DNA from: Halalkalibacter urbisdiaboli
GTDB lineage: Bacteria > Bacillota > Bacilli > Bacillales > Bacillaceae_D
Direction of reading: 5' to 3'
DNA: 64,000 nucleotides
Assembly: GCF_002156385.1 (NCBI RefSeq)
Contig: NZ_MVJM01000001.1
Span: 329,573 to 393,572, forward strand
The translations under genes and the position numbers were made by a program. The stretch's first letter is position 1; each line of letters starts with the position of its first letter. Below the pieces are notes generated by a model. That model saw only the letters and a program-made list of their open reading frames with translations. It was not told the DNA's origin and searched no databases. Positions 8,599 through 16,894 of the stretch are shown here, one piece after another.

Positions 8599-8659
8599 TA
8601 CGGTCTGAAATCGGCTATGCCGCTTTTTTTTACCTTTAACAAGAGCTTGACTATGGACG

Positions 8660-9487
8660 TTATTTTTTCTCAAATTGCTCTTCTCCATCCTCATCTTCCT
8701 TATTGCCATCCGGCTCAACGACTTCAAGCGGATGTTCCTTTACATCCACTGGCTTTGACAAAAACCAGCTAAGTAAAACAATTAAGATTAGAACTCCCCA
8801 AAAGAATCCCTTCCATACAGTCGAATGTGGAAAATGCTCGTCGATCAGAGCTAAGTCAGGATGAGCAATCGTGTACACCGCAAGTTTTACACCAACCCAG
8901 CCGACAATCAAATAAGCGCCAGTCTCTAAACTAGGTCGCTTTTCAAGTAAGTAAACAAATTTACCGGCTGCAAATCGCATGATCACAATCCCTATAATCC
9001 CACCAATTAGAATCACGATAAACTGTCCACCATCTAAGTTTCCGATATTCGGTAATGGTGTGACTGGTAAGGTCATGGCCAAAGCAACGGCCGCTAATAT
9101 CGAATCGACCGCAAACGCCAAGTCTGCAACTTCAACCTTAAACACGGTTGTCCAGAAGCCTGCTCCTGAACGAATTTGCTTTTCCTTTTTATGCCTATGA
9201 GAAACATACTTATTGAACATATAGTGAATGGAAAGGTAAAGTAAATAGATAGCTCCTATCGCTTGGATTTGCCACACATTTACTAAGTAAGAGATCAGAA
9301 ATAGCGCTCCGAACCTAAATAAAAACGCACCGGCTAGCCCATAAAATAACGCTTTTTTCCGTTTTTTTTCCGGTAAATGCTTTACCATCATTGCAAGAAC
9401 AACAGCATTGTCTGCAGCTAATATCCCTTCAAGACCAATTAAAACTAATAATACCCACCCGTATTCCAACCAAATCGATATATCCAT
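8660..9487 (-). CDS. TerC-family integral membrane protein (probable manganese exporter)
   Basis: This 275-residue membrane protein has about seven transmembrane helices. It has the TerC family features: an acidic intramembrane motif in LEGILAADNAVVLAMMV near residues 18-34 and a second one in KVEVADLAFAVDSILAA near 118-134, between which lies a charged cytosolic loop. Members in Bacillus (YceF, YkoY) export Mn2+ and help metalate secreted enzymes; tellurite resistance is the historical name. The C-terminal ~25 residues are a very acidic/basic tail. Upstream I see no yybP-ykoY manganese riboswitch, unlike ykoY. The start is ATG 9487 with a GGAAGGA site. It is probably monocistronic; the stop is about 30 bp from the IS remnant. 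Confidence 0.85.
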   Translation of the reverse strand: MDISIWLEYGWVLLVLIGLEGILAADNAVVLAMMVKHLPEKKRKKALFYGLAGAFLFRFGALFLISYLVNVWQIQAIGAIYLLYLSIHYMFNKYVSHRHKKEKQIRSGAGFWTTVFKVEVADLAFAVDSILAAVALAMTLPVTPLPNIGNLDGGQFIVILIGGIIGIVIMRFAAGKFVYLLEKRPSLETGAYLIVGWVGVKLAVYTIAHPDLALIDEHFPHSTVWKGFFWGVLILIVLLSWFLSKPVDVKEHPLEVVEPDGNKEDEDGEEQFEKK

Positions 9488-9533
9488 AGCATCCTTCCTT
9501 TCTAAAGAGAAGCATTTCAGAATAGTGGAAGAG

Positions 9534-9564
9534 TAAAAAAACCTTTACCATAACGGCAAAGGTT
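9534..9564 (-). terminator. Terminator upstream of the terC-like gene
   Basis: AACCTTTGCC and GGTAAAGGTT form a stem around GTTAT, followed on the minus strand by TTTTTTT. It separates the 129-residue unknown gene (ending at 9645) from the terC gene. It could alternatively act as an attenuator for terC. Confidence 0.75.
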
Positions 9565-9644
9565 CAGCTTTTATATTAATAACATCATAACTGCCATTAT
9601 AAAAGTTAGTTTATCCTTTCGAATACAAACTATGATAGCAGCTA

Positions 9645-10034
9645 TTACCAAATATAGTGAAACAAAAGCTCCAGCTGGGCCTCTTTACTTGCTGTAAGAT
9701 ATTGTAAACCAGCTTCCGTAATCATCAGTTGATTTTGTTCCTGCTTTATGAAGGATTCTGCAAAAGCAACATCAATATAAAACCGATACAGCTGTTCGGT
9801 TGCTTCTTTCATTATTTGCCGTTCATACCCAAAAGCACGGTTATGTGAACGCCAAAATCTAGGATGAGGAGCTCGTTCAGAGATTAATCGGATTTTTTTA
9901 TGTTTATTGATTTTTCGAAGCATAAACACAAAACCATCAACCAAATCGACCTGATGGCTTGTCAAATCGGTTTGTTCGTTTAACCATTGAAATAATGCAG
10001 TGTTTACTTGAACGTCACTCTTCCTCATCATCAT
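9645..10034 (-). CDS. Hypothetical protein, 129 aa, winged-helix-like C-terminus
   Basis: I do not recognise this family. It is a soluble, basic, helical protein of 129 residues without signal peptide or membrane segment. The ending ITEAGLQYLTASKEAQLELLFHYIW resembles the last helix-and-wing part of several winged-helix proteins of Bacillus (a phrase like 'ITEKG..FL.LS.EEQ...LF..IW'), which would fit a DNA-binding or adaptor role, but this is weak. It starts at ATG 10034 (or the ATG one or two codons further in) and is bounded by its own terminators on both sides, so it is a single-gene unit. Codon use looks like its neighbours. Confidence 0.55.
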   Translation of the reverse strand: MMMRKSDVQVNTALFQWLNEQTDLTSHQVDLVDGFVFMLRKINKHKKIRLISERAPHPRFWRSHNRAFGYERQIMKEATEQLYRFYIDVAFAESFIKQEQNQLMITEAGLQYLTASKEAQLELLFHYIW

Positions 10035-10110
10035 TCTCCATATCTATTATTTGAGCTCATTTTATCATATTCGACATTCTTTTAATAGAATGGATCCGTT
10101 GTTAAAGTGA

Positions 10111-10143
10111 AAAATGGACCCAAAAGATTCCTAATGGGCCCTC
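10111..10143 (-). terminator. Terminator of the M23/LysM peptidase gene
   Basis: On the minus strand GGGCCCA (10141-10135) pairs with TGGGTCC (10122-10116, one G-T pair), followed by ATTTTTCAC. It lies immediately downstream of the peptidase stop codon. Confidence 0.75.
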
Positions 10144-10147
10144 CATC

Positions 10148-11086
10148 TTATTTAATTTTCAACACTGTCCCTGGATAAATCACATCACTCTTTAATCCGT
10201 TTTTTCTCATCAGCGTTTCTACAGATAACTTATATGTCGCAGCTAACTTAGAAAGTGTATCTCCAGCTTGTACAATGTGAACATCATCTGTCGCTAAATA
10301 CATGACTAATGTATCTCCAGGGTGAATGGTTTCGCTATCTAGCTGATTCCACTCTTTTAAGTTTTCAGTACTAATCCGAAAAGCCTTTGCAATGTGAGAA
10401 AGTGTATCCCCTTCCTTAACAGAAATGGTATGCGTTATTCGCTCACCTTCTTTTTGTTGTGGTTGAGCTGTCGGTAACTCTGTAAGTGAATGGCTCATTA
10501 CGTAGACAATTTCTTCTTCCTCCCACTTTTCCTCAGATAGCTCCTCAGGAACCCCACCGACAGCTGCATAGATCGCTTCAGGTTCTGATGAAAGGACAAA
10601 AAAAGGATCAATGGATTCAGATTTTTCAACATTCCAATTACCATGGTGAACTTCAAAATGAAGATGATTTCCCGAGGAACGCCCCGTATTCCCTACTGTT
10701 CCAATTTTCTGACCTTCTTGAACAGCTTGTCCCTCTTTTGCATAACGTTGATGAAGATGTGCATATACCGTCTCTAATCCATTTTCATGTTCGACAAAAA
10801 TGACATGACCATATGTATCCGAATAATAAGATTTATTTATGACACCATCAGCAATAGACACAACGGGTGTCCCCTCAGGTGCAGCAATATCAATTCCATA
10901 ATGTTGCCCTTCTCTCGTACCGTATGTATCCGAAACATTGCCAGTGGTTGGCCAGATGAGTGAATCTTTAAGCTCAGCTGGCACCCCACTTTCTGCAGCA
11001 AATGATGTTGTCGTCCCAATAAAGAGCATTCCAATAAACACAGCAATAGCTAATGCAATACATAATCGTTTAATATAATCAAGCAT
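10148..11086 (-). CDS. Secreted M23 peptidase with two C-terminal LysM domains
   Basis: This exported peptidoglycan endopeptidase or morphogenetic factor has 312 residues. A signal peptide or N-terminal anchor covers residues 1-30 (AIAVFIGMLFIGTTTSFAA). The M23 domain (about 44-165) has the zinc/catalytic pattern HYGIDI (HxxxD), AHLH and NHLHFEVH, so it looks active. A linker is followed by two LysM motifs (about 215-262, EGDTLSHIAKAF; and 266-312, AGDTLSKLAATYKLS) for peptidoglycan attachment. SpoIIQ and other Bacillus M23 proteins share this catalytic fold, but the LysM tail suggests a cell-wall or spore-coat enzyme. It sits beside a germination operon but is a separate transcription unit. 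Start ATG 11086 is preceded by AGGAGGAAGCG. Confidence 0.85.
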   Translation of the reverse strand: MLDYIKRLCIALAIAVFIGMLFIGTTTSFAAESGVPAELKDSLIWPTTGNVSDTYGTREGQHYGIDIAAPEGTPVVSIADGVINKSYYSDTYGHVIFVEHENGLETVYAHLHQRYAKEGQAVQEGQKIGTVGNTGRSSGNHLHFEVHHGNWNVEKSESIDPFFVLSSEPEAIYAAVGGVPEELSEEKWEEEEIVYVMSHSLTELPTAQPQQKEGERITHTISVKEGDTLSHIAKAFRISTENLKEWNQLDSETIHPGDTLVMYLATDDVHIVQAGDTLSKLAATYKLSVETLMRKNGLKSDVIYPGTVLKIK

Positions 11087-11177
11087 CGCTTCCTCCTACT
11101 GTTCTCTACTCTACCCAATGAGTTTTTTTTACACCTCCTGTATTTTATGATGGCTAGACCTTTTTTATGCAAACTTT

Positions 11178-12266
11178 TTATTCAACTGCTCCTGATTGGA
11201 GAATACTGACGTTAGCAGAAACATTAAATTGTACTTGTGAATAAAGTGTATCTTTCCACTCTGTCGGATCCCAGTTCCTAGTCGTACTACGATACTTTTC
11301 TCCAACACCAATTGGATCAATCCCTTCATCACGAAAGGTTTCTAACAGCTCTAAACTACGTGTTTCTATCTGCTCCTTAATTGATTGTTCAATTTTTGTA
11401 ATAACTTGTTGATCTTCTAAATTCGACTCACCTGTATAATCGACAATTTCACCGTTTAGATGCATGTTAATAGTGAAGGTTATCACTCCATTAGCTTTGC
11501 TTATGTCACGATTTTTACTACTATTGATGTTTTCAATCACGACAAAGCTTTGATCAAAGGGAAGTTTAAATTGTTGTAGTGCTTGCTTCGTTCGAGAAGT
11601 CATTAATTTCAATAAAAAAGAATCCTCTAAATGTAAAATGGAATGAAAGGTTTCCCTTTTAAATAATGCAGTGCCAGAAACGCTAAGAGAATCACCATTT
11701 TTTGTAATAACCGGCAAATAAGGATCACGCCCGTCATTGTATAAGCTAAACAGAAATTCATGCATGTTCGTAGCAGGAATCGTATTTGTATCCATATTTT
11801 GTTGGAGTAATTCTGAAATAAACACGCCAGCTTGTTCACCTGCTCCTAAGTTCGCTTCTAAAAGCTCTCCCGCATTTTCCCCTTCTACCACACATAAAAA
11901 TATTCGATTACCGACAGAGGGATCACGATACATCGCATTAACATATGCTTCAATTCCTTGTTTTGCTAATTGTTCGCTAAATAACAAAACTCTTAATTGA
12001 CCATAAGTTAAAGGTTTCTGAGATTGTCTGCTCAATAGAACTCTCGCACCCTTTGTCGTTTGCGATTCAGCTTCAATAACACCCTGTTCTAAAACATTTT
12101 CCTGACCTTGTTCGAGAAATGTAGGAAAACTGACCATCATTTTTATTCCTTTATCAGTTTGGTCAAACGCTGCAGAACGAATCATCGCAACTTCATCAAT
12201 AATTCGAGTCTGTAAGCATCCAGCTAAGAAGAATACAATAACGATACTACAGAGCATGCGTTTCAT
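11178..12266 (-). CDS. GerAC/Ger(x)C family germinant-receptor lipoprotein
   Basis: This is the C subunit of a spore germinant receptor, a lipoprotein in the spore inner membrane. It has 362 residues. The N-terminal signal peptide ends in a lipobox FLAGC (Cys17). The body is typical Ger(x)C: an N-terminal domain with DEVAMIRSAAFDQTDKGIKM and a C-terminal three-domain part. It overlaps the gerB gene by 20 nt and is the last gene of an A-B-C operon, as in gerA, gerB and gerK operons. The three subunits together sense nutrients and trigger release of dipicolinate. The germinant cannot be predicted from sequence. Start ATG 12266. Confidence 0.9.
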   Translation of the reverse strand: MKRMLCSIVIVFFLAGCLQTRIIDEVAMIRSAAFDQTDKGIKMMVSFPTFLEQGQENVLEQGVIEAESQTTKGARVLLSRQSQKPLTYGQLRVLLFSEQLAKQGIEAYVNAMYRDPSVGNRIFLCVVEGENAGELLEANLGAGEQAGVFISELLQQNMDTNTIPATNMHEFLFSLYNDGRDPYLPVITKNGDSLSVSGTALFKRETFHSILHLEDSFLLKLMTSRTKQALQQFKLPFDQSFVVIENINSSKNRDISKANGVITFTINMHLNGEIVDYTGESNLEDQQVITKIEQSIKEQIETRSLELLETFRDEGIDPIGVGEKYRSTTRNWDPTEWKDTLYSQVQFNVSANVSILQSGAVE

Positions 12267-13362
12267 TGTCTGGTTTTCTCTCCTTCACTTTTAATACAAT
12301 GGCTTGGATAAGCACAAGAATCGGTATATAAATAAATACAAAATAAAAACCAAATTCACCTACCCATTTACTAAAAATCTCCACCTCTTGTCTCGTTGGT
12401 AGTGATATCGAAATGATTGTCATACAGGCTAATGCGATCACGAGCATTTTTCGCTGACTCATATTAAAAATACGCTTCCCTGCTCGACTTGCAGCCCAAA
12501 TGGCAATCGCAATATTCGGTGCAATTAGCACCATCCATAATGAGATTCCTACGTATTCAAATCGTTCTAAAAAAGGGAGCTCTACAACTTTATAGAGTGT
12601 AAGCGTTGCCCATACGGTTCGATTTAATTGCTCCTCACTATAAAAAGTTAAACTAACTAGCATGATTCCTGTATAGATGAGAGTGGTTATACCCGATCCT
12701 ATTTGAGCCCATTTCTGTGTTAATGTACGATTCTTCAAAAATGGGTAATACATGAGTATTAATTCAAATCCGAGAAAGCTTAACGTTGTTTCTCTCGCTC
12801 CAAGAGCAATTTCAGTGAATGTGTGTTTCCATACTGGTAATAGATTTATAAAATGAGCAAATTCAAGTGGTAATAAAAGCATCGGAAACAATGGCATCGG
12901 CATAATGACGCCTAAAAAGCAGAGACCAACGACCGTCCTAAATCCTCCAGAAACAATAATATAAAAAAAGAAAAACGCAAAAATAGAAAAAAACCAAGTA
13001 GGTAGATCCGAAAACATCCAGACTTGGACAATCTCTATGTAAGAACGAAGAACAACTGCTGCTAATGAAATGAAATAAAGAGTCACAATGATACTTAATG
13101 TATGGCCAAGGTATTTTCCAAAAACTTGTTTATGAATGGTTATTAAATCCCCATCTGCTTTTTTTACTAACATATAAATACAGGTAATGAGAAAATGAAC
13201 GTACACACCGGCAATGATGATCGAAATCCACCCATCGTATCCTGCATATTTTGTTATATTACGCTGAAACCCTAACACACCTACCCCGACCTGAGTGGCA
13301 TGAACTAAAAACAATGTGAGAAAGCCTGAAACAAGATATTGCTCTTTAATTGGTTGTTCCAT
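12247..13362 (-). CDS. GerAB-type spore germination permease subunit
   Basis: This is the B subunit of a germinant receptor, a member of the APC-like amino acid permease superfamily (Spore_permease). It has 371 residues with ten predicted membrane helices; the first carries the characteristic QVGVGVLGFQRNITKYAGYDGW stretch near 26-47. In the family this subunit forms the germinant-binding pocket. It is encoded between GerA and GerC: 12 bp after gerA and overlapping gerC by 20 nt, so the operon is tightly coupled. The start is ATG 13362 with a GGGGGAG site. Genes are intact with no sign of decay. Confidence 0.9.
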   Translation of the reverse strand: MEQPIKEQYLVSGFLTLFLVHATQVGVGVLGFQRNITKYAGYDGWISIIIAGVYVHFLITCIYMLVKKADGDLITIHKQVFGKYLGHTLSIIVTLYFISLAAVVLRSYIEIVQVWMFSDLPTWFFSIFAFFFFYIIVSGGFRTVVGLCFLGVIMPMPLFPMLLLPLEFAHFINLLPVWKHTFTEIALGARETTLSFLGFELILMYYPFLKNRTLTQKWAQIGSGITTLIYTGIMLVSLTFYSEEQLNRTVWATLTLYKVVELPFLERFEYVGISLWMVLIAPNIAIAIWAASRAGKRIFNMSQRKMLVIALACMTIISISLPTRQEVEIFSKWVGEFGFYFVFIYIPILVLIQAIVLKVKERKPDNETHAL

Positions 13363-13374
13363 ATTGCTCCCCCT

Positions 13375-14859
13375 TCATTCATCAATGTCATGTTTACGAG
13401 TTGCTTGAAAAAGATTTAATCGTTTTTTTTGTTTCGGCCGTAAGTAGACAGGGCGTGAGGACATCCAATTATACGGTACTCGAATAAAAGCGTCTCGCCA
13501 GTCCTTAAACCTCGGTGGATAAAGCGGTTCTAAATATGGTCTTCCTAATGATTTCAGTTTCAATAAGTGAATGAGCGTGTACAGTACACAAATGACGACT
13601 CCTATTCCTCCTAAAAAAGCAGCAGTTATAATAAAGGGGAATCGAATTAAACGAATCGTGTTCCCCATTTGGTAAACAGGTGTTGTAAACGAGGCAAGTG
13701 CTGCTAATGCTACAATGATAAGTAAAATATTACTCGTTAACCCTGCTTCAACCGAAGCTTGTCCTATAACAATCCCACCAACGATCCCAATGGTTTGTCC
13801 AACCTTCGTAGGTAACCTCGCCCCAGCTTCTCGAAGCAATTCGATTGTTAGCTCTAGAAAGATGGCTTCAATGATAGGGGGAAACGGGATATTACTTCTC
13901 GACGATATAATCGTTGCTAATAAGTCTTTCGGAATTAATTCGTAATGATAAGTTAATACGGCAACATAAATAGGTGTAGCAAGTATTGAAAATGAAACAG
14001 CAAAGAAACGAAGAAGTCTAACTGTAGAAGCTATTTGCCAAGGTAGAAAATAGTCTTCTAATGATGAAAAAAATTCAATTAAGGTAGACGGACCCAAAAC
14101 CGCCTCTGGTGAACCGTCACATAAGAATGCAACCTTCCCTTCTCCAAGAGCAGCTGCAACTCGTTCTGGTCTTTCCGAATTAATGAATTGCGGGAAAATA
14201 GACATCGAATTATCTGTTATCATTTGCGATAAGCTACTTGAATCCAATATTTGGTCAAACTCAATATCTTTTAGACGCTGAGTCATAGTCTGAACATTTT
14301 CCTCATCTACGATTCCGTCTAAATAAAGAACGGCCACCTTAGTTTGAGTTAGCTTGCCAATCTTTAATTCCTTTACTTTTAGCTGTGATAATGGAAGTCG
14401 CTTCCTTATTAAACTTATGTTTGTATCAAGTGCCTCTATAAAGGCTTCCTGAGGACCGACCACGCTAAACTCGACTTCAGGGGTGGTTACTTCACGATTT
14501 GAGTCCTTAGCAACATCAAATACGATACATTTCTGTGATTCCGTCTTAGTTCGAACCACCACGTAACCGTTTAGTACTTTCTCACGTAAGTCGCTTAGGT
14601 TCTCGACAATGTATTTATTTGATATCGGTATAGCTGAGTAAAGCTCCTCCAACGTACCAGATGACGTTTTCCGTAAATAGGGTAGTAAATCTCGATTCAA
14701 TTTTTCTTTGTCAACCAACGTATAAAAATAGCAGATCGAAAAGTGATGATTGCGCTCTTCCTGAAGTTCAATTTCTACAAAATCATTTGATTGCTTAAAA
14801 ACAGACAACACATCATTTATAGTCATTCGATGTTTTTTTGATAACCAGCGAAGAAGCAA
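13375..14859 (-). CDS. GerAA-type spore germination receptor subunit
   Basis: This is the A subunit of a germinant receptor in the spore inner membrane. It has 494 residues: a hydrophilic N-terminal domain (about 1-275) and a C-terminal domain with about five membrane helices (from ~285). The family phrases SERPERVAAALGEGKVAFLCDGSP and IPFPPIIEAIFLELTIELLREAG are present. In known receptors it forms an oligomeric ion channel. The start is TTG 14859: AGGGAGGTG lies six bases upstream, and the next methionine is 11 codons in. It is the first gene of the A-B-C operon; the promoter is not obvious, as expected for a sigma-G gene. Confidence 0.92.
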   Translation of the reverse strand: MLLRWLSKKHRMTINDVLSVFKQSNDFVEIELQEERNHHFSICYFYTLVDKEKLNRDLLPYLRKTSSGTLEELYSAIPISNKYIVENLSDLREKVLNGYVVVRTKTESQKCIVFDVAKDSNREVTTPEVEFSVVGPQEAFIEALDTNISLIRKRLPLSQLKVKELKIGKLTQTKVAVLYLDGIVDEENVQTMTQRLKDIEFDQILDSSSLSQMITDNSMSIFPQFINSERPERVAAALGEGKVAFLCDGSPEAVLGPSTLIEFFSSLEDYFLPWQIASTVRLLRFFAVSFSILATPIYVAVLTYHYELIPKDLLATIISSRSNIPFPPIIEAIFLELTIELLREAGARLPTKVGQTIGIVGGIVIGQASVEAGLTSNILLIIVALAALASFTTPVYQMGNTIRLIRFPFIITAAFLGGIGVVICVLYTLIHLLKLKSLGRPYLEPLYPPRFKDWRDAFIRVPYNWMSSRPVYLRPKQKKRLNLFQATRKHDIDE

Positions 14860-14980
14860 ATCAACACCTCCCTAAATAAAAAGTCTTCCAGTCTTTAGTA
14901 TGAAAAGTCTAATTTGGAATTATACAAACCTTTTTCTGTTCTTTGATCCCGATAGTCATTCTCACTATAAATGTCATCAT

Positions 14981-15030
14981 AAAAATAACACCATGAATGA
15001 ATTCTGCTTTATGCAGGTTCATTCATGGTG
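14981..15030 (-). terminator. Terminator after the VanW lipoprotein gene
   Basis: CACCATGAATGAA (minus strand, 15030-15018) pairs perfectly with TTCATTCATGGTG (15001-14989), followed by TTATTTTTATG. This long stem separates vanW from the ger operon. Confidence 0.88.
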
Positions 15031-15035
15031 CTTTG

Positions 15036-15950
15036 TTATGAACTTTCTTTATGTGAAAAAACTTTAACAGTTAAGGCACCATCCGTGACCTGTGTCCGGA
15101 TCATAATTGGATACTGTAGCGTATTCCGAAACCGAAAATCTGGACCTCCCCAGGATACCGTTGCGTCTCTTCCCTCTGGCACATACCCGACCTCTCTTGA
15201 GTGAGTATAGCGTTCAATCATTTCTAATCCTGCTGCTTCAACTGCATTAAACAACGTTGACGACGTTTGGCAAATTCCACCACCAATACCTATAACAAAT
15301 TCCTTATTGACAATCTCCTTCGCTTCTTGATAACCTCGTTCAATCGTCCTTTCCCCTACAACACGGTTAAAAGAAAAGTCATCACCTGGACCTAGTACTA
15401 AATCATGGATCGCTTCGGCAGACAGCTTAATATTTTTAGTACGTCCTTCAACTGAAGAATTAAAAAAGGTTTTATATTCTGCAAGCAGAAATTTATCAAG
15501 CCCAATTAGCTGCTCTTTTGAAACAGTCGGTTCTGTAACGTAAATTGGTAAACTGACTTCCCTTACGTAATAGGGTAGATGAAGTAATGTTTCAACTAGC
15601 TCTGATTCAGATAAAATAATTCTTTCCTGCCCAGGGGTCACTTCCCCACTTTCATTAATCGATGGATTTCGCATTGGTGTATCGATTTCTAGAGCTAGTT
15701 GCTTTGCTAGTTGTTCTACCTTCTCTACATCGAGGCTGCCATCCGGCTTATAACCATAATCATTAAGCGTAATGCTCACTCTTGAGTTATCCCTTTCATC
15801 AACCAAATTAATCACTTTTACCGCTGGAACTTGTAAAGACAGCTCTACCCTATCTTTGGATCGATGATTTTTTACAGAGTGTGAGTCTTCTTCCGTTACC
15901 ATACAGCCCATAAGAACGAAAAAACTTAATATGATTGCCATTCTTTTCAT
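15036..15950 (-). CDS. VanW-domain lipoprotein
   Basis: This extracytoplasmic lipoprotein of 304 residues has a signal peptide with lipobox VLMGC (Cys16). The N-terminal part (about 35-130) is variable with a beta-rich PG-binding-4 look. The VanW domain (about 150-285) is shown by LSAEAIHDLVLGPGDDFSFN, GERTIERGYQEA, IGIGGGICQTSSTLFNAV and FRNTLQYPIMI, including the conserved Cys. The domain was named from vancomycin-resistance clusters, but no vanHAX-type genes are here; its function is unknown, with peptidoglycan cross-link-related roles suggested for homologues. The B. subtilis relative is YoaR-like. It is a single gene with its own terminator, start ATG 15950. Confidence 0.85.
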   Translation of the reverse strand: MKRMAIILSFFVLMGCMVTEEDSHSVKNHRSKDRVELSLQVPAVKVINLVDERDNSRVSITLNDYGYKPDGSLDVEKVEQLAKQLALEIDTPMRNPSINESGEVTPGQERIILSESELVETLLHLPYYVREVSLPIYVTEPTVSKEQLIGLDKFLLAEYKTFFNSSVEGRTKNIKLSAEAIHDLVLGPGDDFSFNRVVGERTIERGYQEAKEIVNKEFVIGIGGGICQTSSTLFNAVEAAGLEMIERYTHSREVGYVPEGRDATVSWGGPDFRFRNTLQYPIMIRTQVTDGALTVKVFSHKESS

Positions 15951-16045
15951 CTTGCCCCTCCCTCACATCATTTTCCATTTTTTATCTTATGAGGAGACAG
16001 TGCTATTGATGATTCAACTAATATAATGAATATTTTACATTTTTC

Positions 16046-16096
16046 CACAAAAATAGAAACTGTGCCAAATGGTTGTTTTTTAACCGTTTGACACAG
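16046..16096 (-). terminator. Terminator of the cobalamin operon
   Basis: CTGTGCCAAATGGTT (16060-16074) pairs with AACCGTTTGACACAG (16082-16096) with one mismatch and one wobble. On the minus strand TTTCTATTTTTGTGG follows. It lies about 190 bp beyond the last gene of the operon, pduO. Confidence 0.7.
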
Positions 16097-16145
16097 CCTG
16101 CAATGAGCGTAGTCACTCCATCTTTTAAAAGTCTTACAATGAGAA

Positions 16146-16184
16146 GGGCACTGAAAAAGGGTGGTTTTCCCTTTTTCAGTACCC
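16146..16184. repeat. Dispersed hairpin repeat, copy 1
   Basis: GGGCACTGAAAAAGGG and CCCTTTTTCAGTACCC form an almost perfect 16-bp stem around TGGTTTT. The same core (GGGCACTGAAAAAGGGTG...CCTTTTTCAGT) recurs at 33564-33600. It is not followed by a T run on either strand, so it is unlikely to be a simple terminator. The 337-bp gap from 15951 to 16288 otherwise holds only the neighbouring terminator hairpin. Confidence 0.7.
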
Positions 16185-16288
16185 TCACAATAAGTGGGGT
16201 TCTCATCGTGTATCGAACAGAGTTATTGCCGTGCTCGCTTTAAGCTTTTGAGAAAGCCATTAACATTCAAGAATATGAATGTTATTCG

Positions 16289-16882
16289 CTATTTCTCTTC
16301 TTTCCTCTTTCCCCCTCTAAAAACGATGGCACTCCGCTCATACTCTACATCGTTTACATTCAAACGGGCGTTTACAACTCGAGCAATCGCAAAAAAGTAA
16401 TCAGAAAGTCGATTAATATATTTTAATACTACCGGATTATGGATTTCACTTTCTCGGTGGAGTCTTGTTATATAGCGTTCCGCGCGTCGTGTAGTTGTTC
16501 GACAAATATGTAAAGTAGCAGCTGCCTCTGAACCTCCGGGAAGAATAAATCGTTGTAGCTCAGGAGCTTCCTGAATATAGACATCAATACGTTCCTCAAG
16601 ATAATCAACCATGTCTTGTGATGCCTTATATGGCCGTTCTTCAGTTACCTTTAATTTCGCTAAATCACTGCCACAATCAAATAATTCATGTTGAATTTTC
16701 ACTAATTCATCTTTTATATCTGGAAAAACCGCCTCATCGAGTTGCGCAATCGCAAGACCAACAAAGGAATTAACCTCATCTGTTGTTCCATAAGCTGTTA
16801 CTCGTACATCATCCTTTGCCAATCTTCCGCCAATTACACTAGTTTTTCCTTCGTCACCCGTACGTGTATATAATCGCATCAT
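16289..16882 (-). CDS. pduO: PduO-type ATP:cob(I)alamin adenosyltransferase
   Basis: This enzyme transfers the 5'-deoxyadenosyl group from ATP to cob(I)alamin/cobinamide, making the coenzyme form. It has 197 residues, a single PduO-type domain. Seen: YTRTGDEGKTSVIGG at residues 5-19 (ATP-binding N-terminus), GTTDEVNSFVG near 32-42, FILPGGSEAAATLHICRTTTRRAER near 110-134, and NRLSDYFFAIAR. These are the family active-site motifs. The closest named homologue is B. subtilis YvqK. It is the last gene of the riboswitch-controlled cobalamin operon, 12 bp after the second cobU-like gene, consistent with completing salvage of corrinoids. Start ATG 16882 is preceded by TAGGAGGAAGAA. Confidence 0.95.
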   Translation of the reverse strand: MMRLYTRTGDEGKTSVIGGRLAKDDVRVTAYGTTDEVNSFVGLAIAQLDEAVFPDIKDELVKIQHELFDCGSDLAKLKVTEERPYKASQDMVDYLEERIDVYIQEAPELQRFILPGGSEAAATLHICRTTTRRAERYITRLHRESEIHNPVVLKYINRLSDYFFAIARVVNARLNVNDVEYERSAIVFRGGKRKEEK

Positions 16883-16894
16883 TTCTTCCTCCTA

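Larger units (their letters stand above)
7414..8626. mobile_element. Decayed IS1182-family insertion in the serA terminator
   Basis: The 13-mer GCTATGCCGCTTT occurs at 7414-7426 and again at 8614-8626, exactly 1200 bp apart, as expected of a target duplication. The outer copy reads GGCTATGCCGCTTTTTTTT, and the left copy is preceded by AAAAAAAAGCTGC, so joining them restores a terminator-like hairpin just after serA. Just inside, 7424-7441 and the reverse complement of 8593-8610 match at 13 of 18 positions (both start TTTCAG), which look like worn terminal inverted repeats. Inside are a left-end hairpin, a GC-rich repeat, a broken transposase and a right-end terminator hairpin. The precise ends are uncertain by a few bases. 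Confidence 0.65.

Noticed and set aside
9488..9640. yybP-ykoY manganese riboswitch upstream of the TerC gene
   Set aside because: The conserved GGGGAGUAG and CCG-type segments are not there; only a simple terminator hairpin is visible.
15036..15950. Vancomycin-resistance cluster
   Set aside because: A VanW domain occurs, but no vanH, vanA, vanX, vanR or vanS relatives are next to it. VanW-domain lipoproteins are common in Bacillaceae.
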